Shown piece after piece: positions 58,113 through 64,000 of a stretch of DNA of 64,000 nt. Positions within the stretch are counted from its first letter, which is position 1; every line of letters starts with the position of its first letter. The stretch spans positions 682,001 through 746,000 of the forward strand of contig NZ_CP007212.1 of the NCBI RefSeq assembly GCF_001411805.1. The letters run 5' to 3'. Under the pieces are notes generated by a model. It saw nothing but the letters and a program-made list of their open reading frames with translations. It was not told the origin of the DNA and ran no database searches. Both the position numbers and the translations under genes were made by a program. This stretch comes from Burkholderia plantarii. Its GTDB lineage: Bacteria; Pseudomonadota; Gammaproteobacteria; Burkholderiales; Burkholderiaceae.

Positions 58113-59318
58113 ATGCCTCGCTCATTTCTCGTGCTGCAAGGCACCGCTTCCCTGTTCTTCAGCCGGCTCGCCGAAACACTGGCTTCGCGCGGCCACGCCG
58201 TGTGCCGCGTCAATTTTTGCGGCGGCGACTGGTTCTATGGCAGAACTAAACATGCGCTGAACTATTGCGGAAAATTGTCCGACCTGCCGCTGTGGTACGC
58301 TGACATCGTCAGTCGCGAGCGCATCACCGATGTGCTGATGTTCGGCGACTGCCGCGAGATTCATCGTCACCTGCATCCCGTCGCCGAGCGTTTCGGCCTG
58401 CGCGTTCACGTGTTCGAGGAGGGTTACGTGCGCCCCCACTGGATCACGCTCGAGCGCCATGGCGTGAACGGCCGCTCGCTGATGCCGTCCGATCCCGCCG
58501 CCTATCTCGGCTCGCACGTCGTCACGCCGCCCGCCGCGCCCGGCAAGCCGACCGGCTACAACCTCTACGAGCGGGTCTTCCACGACATCGCCTATCGGAT
58601 CGCCAACGCCCTGCTGGCATGGCGGTTTCCGCGCTACCGCAGCCATCGTCCGAGAAATGGCCTGGTCGAATACGCCGGGCTGGCGTTCCGGGCGCTGATG
58701 CAGGGCCGGCACCACCGTCATGCCGAAGCCGTGACGCGCACGGTGCTCGGCGGCGGCAAGCCTTACTACCTGTTTCCGCTACAACTGAATTCGGACGCGC
58801 AGATCGTCGTGCATTCGCCGTTCGCGGGCGTGCGCGAGGCGATCGAGCAGGTGGTGCGCTCGTTCGCACGCCACGCGCCGGCCGACGCGCTGCTGCTGAT
58901 CAAGAACCATCCGCTCGACACCGGAATGATCGAATACCGGGGTTTCGCGCAGCGCGTCGCGGCCGAGGAAGGCGTGGCGGAACGGGTAGCCTTCATCAAC
59001 GCGGGCCATCTGCCGACGCTGCTCGAACACGCACGCGGCGTGGTGGTGGTGAACAGCACGGTGGGGCTGTCGGCGCTGCACCACGAACGCCCGCTGATCG
59101 CGCTGGGAACGGCCATTTACAATCTGCCCGGGCTGACCTGGCAGGGCACGCTCGACGACTTCTGGCACCAGCGCGAACAGCCCGACATGGACCTCTACCA
59201 CGCGTTCCTCGACTACGTGATGTACCACACGCAGATCAACGGCGATTTCTACACGCGCACCGGCATCGCGATGGCGGTGGCGGGCGCGGCCGACCGCCTG
59301 GACCGCGCAGATGGCTGA
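58113..59318 (+). CDS. wcbO: KpsS-like capsule beta-Kdo transferase (WcbO type)
   Basis: KpsS adds the first Kdo residue to the lyso-phosphatidylglycerol acceptor of ABC-exported capsules. The 401-residue length is close to E. coli KpsS (389). Marks are FLVLQGTASLFFSRLAETL at the N-terminus, VNFCGGDWFY, FEEGYVRPHWITLERHGVN, ALLLIKNHPLDTGM and VVVVNSTVGLSALHHERPL. The ATG at 58113 (MPRSFLVLQG) is chosen over upstream codons, which give low-complexity sequence. Its stop overlaps the start of the SDR gene by 8 bp. With the KpsC-like gene it defines the linker type. Confidence 0.92.
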   Translation: MPRSFLVLQGTASLFFSRLAETLASRGHAVCRVNFCGGDWFYGRTKHALNYCGKLSDLPLWYADIVSRERITDVLMFGDCREIHRHLHPVAERFGLRVHVFEEGYVRPHWITLERHGVNGRSLMPSDPAAYLGSHVVTPPAAPGKPTGYNLYERVFHDIAYRIANALLAWRFPRYRSHRPRNGLVEYAGLAFRALMQGRHHRHAEAVTRTVLGGGKPYYLFPLQLNSDAQIVVHSPFAGVREAIEQVVRSFARHAPADALLLIKNHPLDTGMIEYRGFAQRVAAEEGVAERVAFINAGHLPTLLEHARGVVVVNSTVGLSALHHERPLIALGTAIYNLPGLTWQGTLDDFWHQREQPDMDLYHAFLDYVMYHTQINGDFYTRTGIAMAVAGAADRLDRADG

Positions 59319-60102
59319 GCCGAACCTCCGCCACGTCGTGATCACCGGCGCGAGTGCCGGGCTCGGGCGCGAGCTCGCGCTCGCCTACGCCCGGCCCGGC
59401 GTCACGCTCGGCCTGATCGGGCGTGACCGCGAACGCGTCGAGGCCGCCGCCGCGGCCTGCCGCGCGCGCGGCGCCGAGGTGGAGACCGGCGTGCTGGACC
59501 TGCGCGAGGCCGCCGCGGCCGGCGCCTGGCTCGACGCGTTCGACGCGCGCCATCCGATCGAGCTGCTGATCGCGAACGCCGGGGTGGCCAGCACGATCGG
59601 CTCGGCGGCCGACTGGGAAGGGCTCGAACGCACCGCGCGGGTGGTCGACACCAATTTCTACGGCGCGCTCCATACCGTGCTGCCGGTGCTCGAGCGGATG
59701 CGCGCGCGCCGCGCCGGCCGGGTGGTGCTGGTCAGCTCGCTGGCCGCGCTACGCGGCATGGCGATTTCGCCCGCCTACTGCGCGAGCAAGGCCGCGATCA
59801 AGGCCTGGGGCGATTCGGTGCGTCCGCTGCTGGCGCGCGACGGGGTGCGCGTGACGGTGGTGCTGCCCGGCTTCGTGAAGACCGCGATGAGCGACGTGTT
59901 CCCAGGCGACAAGCCGTTCCTGTGGAGCGCCGGGCGCGCCGCCGCCCATATTCGGCGCGGGCTCGACGCGGGCCGCGCCGAGATCGCGTTCCCGGCGCTG
60001 CTGGCGCTCGGCATGCGCCTGCTGCCGTTGCTGCCGGCCGCGCTGGCCGACGCGATCCTCGGCCGCCTGTCATACCTGCCCACCGAGGACGCGGCCAATT
60101 GA
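59311..60102 (+). CDS. wcbP: Short-chain dehydrogenase/reductase (WcbP type)
   Basis: A 263-residue classical SDR. The cofactor loop GASAGLGRELALAYA is at the N-terminus, IANAGVAS follows, and the catalytic motif is YCASKAAIKAW with Tyr and Lys. C-terminal residues (about 225-255) are hydrophobic and could anchor it to the membrane. It overlaps the KpsS-like stop by 8 bp and its TGA overlaps the TTG start of the next gene, so the three are translationally coupled. The substrate is unknown; a lipid or polyketide keto group is a fair guess given the PKS gene downstream. Confidence 0.9.
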   Translation: MAEPNLRHVVITGASAGLGRELALAYARPGVTLGLIGRDRERVEAAAAACRARGAEVETGVLDLREAAAAGAWLDAFDARHPIELLIANAGVASTIGSAADWEGLERTARVVDTNFYGALHTVLPVLERMRARRAGRVVLVSSLAALRGMAISPAYCASKAAIKAWGDSVRPLLARDGVRVTVVLPGFVKTAMSDVFPGDKPFLWSAGRAAAHIRRGLDAGRAEIAFPALLALGMRLLPLLPAALADAILGRLSYLPTEDAAN

Positions 60103-61628
60103 GCCTGCTCCCCGGCCTCGTGTTCGCGCTCACGGCGGCGCCGTCGTTCGCGCTCGAGCGCATCGCGTTGCCGCGCGGGCCTTGGCGCCGGCCGTGGCCG
60201 TCGTCATTGCTTCACATTCTTGCCGTATATTGCGTCGCCGACCTGACGCTCGCAGCGACGTCGCGGCCGATCTTCTCGGCGTGCGCGACGCTCGCGCTCG
60301 TCGGTCTCCTCGCGGCCGTCAGCAATGCCAAGTACGAATCGTTGCGCGAGCCGTTCGTCTTCACCGACCTCAGCCTGTTCAGCCAGTTGTTCTCCCATCC
60401 GCGGCTGTATCTGCCGTTTCTGAGCATCGGCAAGGTCGTCGCGATCGGGGCGGGCATCGTGCTCGTGATCGCGGGCTTCATCGCCGAGCGGCCCGCGCCG
60501 CCTTATCCCGCGTCGGTCTCGCTGCCGGTGGCGGTGCTGGCGTTCGGGCTCGCGCTGCGGACGGCCGCCGCGCTGCCGCTCACGCTCGACGCCGGTGCCG
60601 ACCAGCGCCGCCACGGCTTCCTCGCGGTATTCGTCGCCTACCTGCTGAACGGCCTGCGGCCAGCCACGCTGCGCCGCTTTCGCGAGGCGCTCGCGGCGAG
60701 CCCCTACGCAAGCGGCGCGCCGCGCCACCGGCCCGACGTGATCGTGATCCAGAGCGAATCGTTCTTCGACGCGCGCCGGCTCGGCGCGGCGATCGCCCCC
60801 GGCCTTCTCGCGCGCTTCGACGAGGCGCGCCGCGAAGCGCTCTGGCACGGCGAACTGGACGTGCCGGCGTGGGGCGCCAACACCATGCGCACCGAGTTCG
60901 CGGTGCTGACGGGTGCAAGCCAGGCCGCGCTCGGCTACGCGCGCTTCTATCCGTATGCATTCGTCAGACGACAATGCGCGTCGCTGGCGGCCTGGTTCGG
61001 TCGCGGCGGCTACCGCACGGTGGCGATCCATCCGTACTACGCCGACTTTTTCGGGCGCGACCGGGTATTCCCCTTGCTAGGCTTTTCTCGCTTCCTCGAC
61101 ATCGGGCATTTCACGGGCGCGTCGCGTGCCGGTCCCTACGTATCGGACGCGGCCGTCGCCGATGCCATCATCGAGACACTGGTGGCGCCCGGCGACGAGC
61201 CGCGCTTCGTGTTCGCGATGACCATGGAAAACCACGGGCCGTTACATCTCGAAACAGTTTCGGCGGGGGAGTCGGCGAGCCTTCATACTCTCGGCGACGG
61301 CGCGCCGTGGCGCGATTTGACGGCTTATTTGCGACATATTGAAAATGCGGATGCAATGCTCGGCCGCTTGCTGGATCATTTGCGTTCGAGCCGCCGGGAA
61401 GCGGTGGTCTGCTTTTACGGCGATCACGTCCCCGCCTTGTCTCAGGTTTTCGATCGTCTGGGCAGCAATCCGGAACACAGCGATTTTTTCATCTGGCGTA
61501 ATTACGGGTCGAGAGGGTCCGAACGCCGGGATGCGCGGGCTGAGCAACTGGGTGGCCTGCTGTTGCTGGCGACGCAACAACAGGAAAGTCGCATGGATGG
61601 GTCGCAGGCATCAGAGAAAACGACATAA
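60099..61628 (+). CDS. wcbQ: LtaS-like alkaline-phosphatase-superfamily membrane enzyme (WcbQ type)
   Basis: A 509-residue protein with an N-terminal membrane part and a C-terminal sulfatase-like domain. At least four hydrophobic segments lie within about residues 1-185 (for example LLHILAVYCVADLTLAA and VVAIGAGIVLVIAGFIA). The catalytic domain shows VIVIQSESFFDAR, GANTMRTEFAVLTG with the candidate nucleophile Thr, FAMTMENHGPLHLE and VVCFYGDHVPALSQ, the metal-ligand region. This is the layout of lipoteichoic-acid synthase and phosphoglycerol transferases. It may add a phosphate-linked group to the capsule or its lipid; the substrate is unknown. Start is a TTG overlapping the SDR TGA, which is unusual and uncertain. 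Confidence 0.85.
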   Translation: MSLLPGLVFALTAAPSFALERIALPRGPWRRPWPSSLLHILAVYCVADLTLAATSRPIFSACATLALVGLLAAVSNAKYESLREPFVFTDLSLFSQLFSHPRLYLPFLSIGKVVAIGAGIVLVIAGFIAERPAPPYPASVSLPVAVLAFGLALRTAAALPLTLDAGADQRRHGFLAVFVAYLLNGLRPATLRRFREALAASPYASGAPRHRPDVIVIQSESFFDARRLGAAIAPGLLARFDEARREALWHGELDVPAWGANTMRTEFAVLTGASQAALGYARFYPYAFVRRQCASLAAWFGRGGYRTVAIHPYYADFFGRDRVFPLLGFSRFLDIGHFTGASRAGPYVSDAAVADAIIETLVAPGDEPRFVFAMTMENHGPLHLETVSAGESASLHTLGDGAPWRDLTAYLRHIENADAMLGRLLDHLRSSRREAVVCFYGDHVPALSQVFDRLGSNPEHSDFFIWRNYGSRGSERRDARAEQLGGLLLLATQQQESRMDGSQASEKTT

Positions 61629-61630
61629 AG

Positions 61631-64000
61631 ATGAACGGAAAGATTGCAATTGTTGGGATCGCATGCCGCTTTCCCGGGGGTGCCAACAGTCCGGACGAGC
61701 TCTGGAGCCTGCTGCGCGCCGAGCGTGATGCGGTGACGCAGATCCCGGCCGAGCGTTTCGGCACGGAGTTCTATCAGCATCCGTCCAAGCGCGAGGCCGG
61801 CAAGAGCTACACGTTCTCGGCGGGCGTGCTCGACGACATCGCCGGCTTCGACGCGGCGTTCTTCGGCATCTCGCCGCGAGAGGCGAGCCAGATGGACCCG
61901 CAGCAGCGGCTGCTGCTCGAACTCGCCTGGGAAACCTTCGAGCATGCCGGGCTGCGCCCGCAGGATCTGCGCGGCAGCAATTGCGGCGTGTTCGTCGGCG
62001 TGGCGAGTCCCGACTACGGCAATCGCAGCGTGGACGACCTGAACTCGGTCGATCCGTACTCGGCCACCGGCAATACGCTCAGCATCGCCTCGAACCGCGT
62101 GTCCTATCTGTTCGACCTGCGCGGTCCGAGCTTGTCGATCGACACCGCCTGCTCGTCGTCGCTGGTGGCGCTGCACCAGGCGGTGCAGGCGCTGCGTTCG
62201 GGCGAAGCCGAGATGGCGCTGGCCGGCGGCGTGAACCTGCTGATGCACCCGTTCGGCTTCGTCAGCTTCTCGAAGGCGTCGATGCTCTCGCCGCGCGGCC
62301 GCTGTCGCGCGTTCGACGCGAGCGGCGACGGCTACGTGCGCTCCGAGGGCGGCGCGTTCGTGCTGCTCAAGCCGCTCGAGCGCGCGCTCGCCGACGGCGA
62401 CACGATCCACGCGGTGATCGCCGGCTCCGGCGTGAATTCCGACGGCTTCACGCAGGGCGGCATCAGCGTGCCGGGCGCGGCCACCCAGGCCGCGCTGCTG
62501 CGCAGCGTCTATGCGCGCGCCGGCGTCGATCCGCTGTCGGTGTCGTATCTCGAAGCGCACGGCACGGGTACCGCGGTCGGCGACCCGATCGAAGCGCGCG
62601 CGCTGATCGACGTGATGTCGGCGGGCCGCCCGGCCGACAAGCCGCTGCTGATCGGCTCGATCAAGACCAACATCGGCCACCTGGAAACCGCTTCCGGCAT
62701 GGCCGGGCTGCTCAAGGCCGTGCTGTGCCTGAAGCACCGCGCGGTGCCGCGCTCGCTGCACTTTGTTACGCCGAACCCCGCCATCGATTTCGAGGGCGGC
62801 CGGTTGCGCGTGGCCGATCGCTACACGCCGCTCGACGCGGCCGGCGACGCGCCGCTCACGGTCGGCGTGAACTCGTTCGGCTTCGGCGGCACCAACGCGC
62901 ACATCGTGCTGACCGAGGCGCCGGCAGTGGTCGAAGCCGGCGCTGCGGCTGCCGTGACCGATGCCCGGCCGGTCGCGCGCCGCTCGCCGCTGCTGTTGAG
63001 CGCCCGCACGCCGCAGGCGTTCGCCGGGCTCGCCGCGCGCTATCTCGCCGTTCTGGAGCAGGGCGCCGACTGGCAGGCGGTCGCGGCCACCGCCGCGCGG
63101 CGCCGCCAGTGGTTCACGCACCGGCTCGTGATCGCGCCGACCAGCGACGACGAAGGGCGCGCCGCGCTCGCGGCGCTGGCCGCCGGCGCCGCCGAACTGC
63201 CCGCCTGCGTGGTACGCGGCGAGGCGCCGGCCGATCCCGGCCGGGTCGCGTTCGTCTACTCGGGCAACGGCTGCCAGTGGGCCGGCATGGGCCAGCAGCT
63301 GTACGACGAGGAGCCGCTGTTCCGCGCCGCGCTCGACGAGGTCGACGCGCTCTGGCGCGCCGACGGCAGTGCCTCGCTGGTCGAGGTGATGCGCCGCGGC
63401 GCGAGCGCGGAATGGCTCGCGGCCACCGAGAACGCGCAGCCGCTGCTGTTCGCGATCCAGGTGGGCCTGACGCGCGTGCTCGACGCGCGCGGCCTCCGCT
63501 GCGATGCCACGATCGGCCACAGCGTCGGCGAGATCGCCGCCGCCTGGGCCTCGCGGATTCTCTCGCTCGCCGACGCGGTGCGCGTGATCAAGATCCGCAG
63601 CCGCGCACAGGGCGCCACGCGCGGCAGCGGCCGGATGGCGGCGGCGGGCCTCAGCGAGGTGGCCGCCAACGAACTGATCGCGCGCCTGGGCCTGACGGCG
63701 CTGGTCGAGGTGGCCGGCGTGAACAGCGCCGAGGCGGTCACGCTGGCCGGCTCGCTGCAGGCGCTGCAGTCGATCGAGGCGGCGCAGCGCGAGAGCGGAC
63801 GCTTCTTCCAGCTGCTCGATCTCGACTACGCGTTCCACAGCCGCCAGATGGACGGCATCGAGACGATCGTGCGCGACGAGCTGGCCGGCCTCGCGCCGCT
63901 CGTCGGCGACGGCAGTTTCGTCTCGACCGTGACGGGCGCGCGGCTCGACGGCACCGCGCTCGATGCGGGCTACTGGTGGCGCAACATCCGCGAGCCGGTG
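61631..64000 (+). CDS. wcbR: Type I polyketide/fatty acid synthase (WcbR type, partial at right edge)
   Basis: Translated from the ATG at 61631; 790 residues are in the window and the frame is still open. A ketosynthase domain covers about 1-425 with Cys 174 in DTACSSS, His 310 in EAHGTGT and His 350 in KTNIGHLE, all intact. An acyltransferase domain starts near 537 with the active Ser 631 in GHSVGE. It starts 2 bp after the LtaS-like gene, so it is coupled to it. It resembles the fatty-acid/polyketide synthase gene wcbR of the B. pseudomallei capsule locus, whose product is needed for that capsule. AT substrate choice and later domains (KR, DH, ACP, release) cannot be seen here. Confidence 0.94.
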   Translation, partial: MNGKIAIVGIACRFPGGANSPDELWSLLRAERDAVTQIPAERFGTEFYQHPSKREAGKSYTFSAGVLDDIAGFDAAFFGISPREASQMDPQQRLLLELAWETFEHAGLRPQDLRGSNCGVFVGVASPDYGNRSVDDLNSVDPYSATGNTLSIASNRVSYLFDLRGPSLSIDTACSSSLVALHQAVQALRSGEAEMALAGGVNLLMHPFGFVSFSKASMLSPRGRCRAFDASGDGYVRSEGGAFVLLKPLERALADGDTIHAVIAGSGVNSDGFTQGGISVPGAATQAALLRSVYARAGVDPLSVSYLEAHGTGTAVGDPIEARALIDVMSAGRPADKPLLIGSIKTNIGHLETASGMAGLLKAVLCLKHRAVPRSLHFVTPNPAIDFEGGRLRVADRYTPLDAAGDAPLTVGVNSFGFGGTNAHIVLTEAPAVVEAGAAAAVTDARPVARRSPLLLSARTPQAFAGLAARYLAVLEQGADWQAVAATAARRRQWFTHRLVIAPTSDDEGRAALAALAAGAAELPACVVRGEAPADPGRVAFVYSGNGCQWAGMGQQLYDEEPLFRAALDEVDALWRADGSASLVEVMRRGASAEWLAATENAQPLLFAIQVGLTRVLDARGLRCDATIGHSVGEIAAAWASRILSLADAVRVIKIRSRAQGATRGSGRMAAAGLSEVAANELIARLGLTALVEVAGVNSAEAVTLAGSLQALQSIEAAQRESGRFFQLLDLDYAFHSRQMDGIETIVRDELAGLAPLVGDGSFVSTVTGARLDGTALDAGYWWRNIREPV

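Noticed and set aside
61502..63838. A 778-codon minus-strand frame opposite the polyketide synthase
   Set aside because: The plus-strand frame has intact KS and AT active sites; the minus frame is low-complexity Arg/Ala.

Overview
The window is high-GC chromosomal DNA of a Burkholderia-type betaproteobacterium. Gene content, gene order and coding style all fit this: grpE-dnaK-dnaJ, hrcA, glnE, a fused pabB-pabC, hda-pcnB-folK-panB, purM, mutL-miaA, and a wcb-like ABC-transporter capsule locus. Species is not decided by the sequence. No rRNA, tRNA, CRISPR array, insertion sequence or phage gene was seen.

Region 1 (1-40.4 kb) is mostly conserved housekeeping. It opens with two adjacent FAD-linked oxidases (the second is glcD, cut by the left edge), a PduO-type cobalamin adenosyltransferase, and a flavohaemoglobin gene (hmp) preceded by an NsrR-like palindrome. 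Next comes a DAHP synthase gene (aroG) whose leader has a complete attenuation layout: promoter, a 21-codon leader ORF with eight consecutive aromatic codons (FYFYFFWY), a possible antiterminator and an intrinsic terminator. Then follow tldD, a nitrilase-family amidase, a giant YhdP/AsmA-type protein, glnE, an unrecognised 288-aa protein, and nadK-recN. The heat-shock block is hrcA, hemH, hslR, grpE, dnaK and dnaJ, with good sigma-32 promoter matches before grpE and dnaK. It is followed by pabBC, a compact minus-strand operon hda-HAD-pcnB-folK-dNK-panB, purM, mutL-miaA and a DedA membrane protein.

Region 2 (about 40.8-64 kb, running off the right edge) is an accessory surface-polysaccharide locus after a class II glutamine amidotransferase gene. 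It resembles the layout I recall for the B. pseudomallei wcb capsule locus: manC, a KpsC-like gene, a glycosyltransferase, a KpsD/Wza-like exporter, a KpsE-like protein, a Wzt ATPase, a KpsS-like gene, a short-chain dehydrogenase, an LtaS-like phosphatase-superfamily enzyme and a type I polyketide synthase. The sugar module differs: gmd and rmd with manC point to GDP-D-rhamnose rather than heptose. Five GT4-type catalytic modules occur in four proteins, including a 1027-aa tandem enzyme with a DUF4214-like N-terminus. A capsule assembled on a Kdo linker and exported by an ABC transporter is the simplest reading. The Wzm permease is not in the window, and the N-terminal module of the KpsC-like protein looks degenerate.

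Intergenic DNA inside the locus is much more AT-rich than the rest of the window. Most lines of open frame on the opposite strands are GC-driven shadows and were left out.
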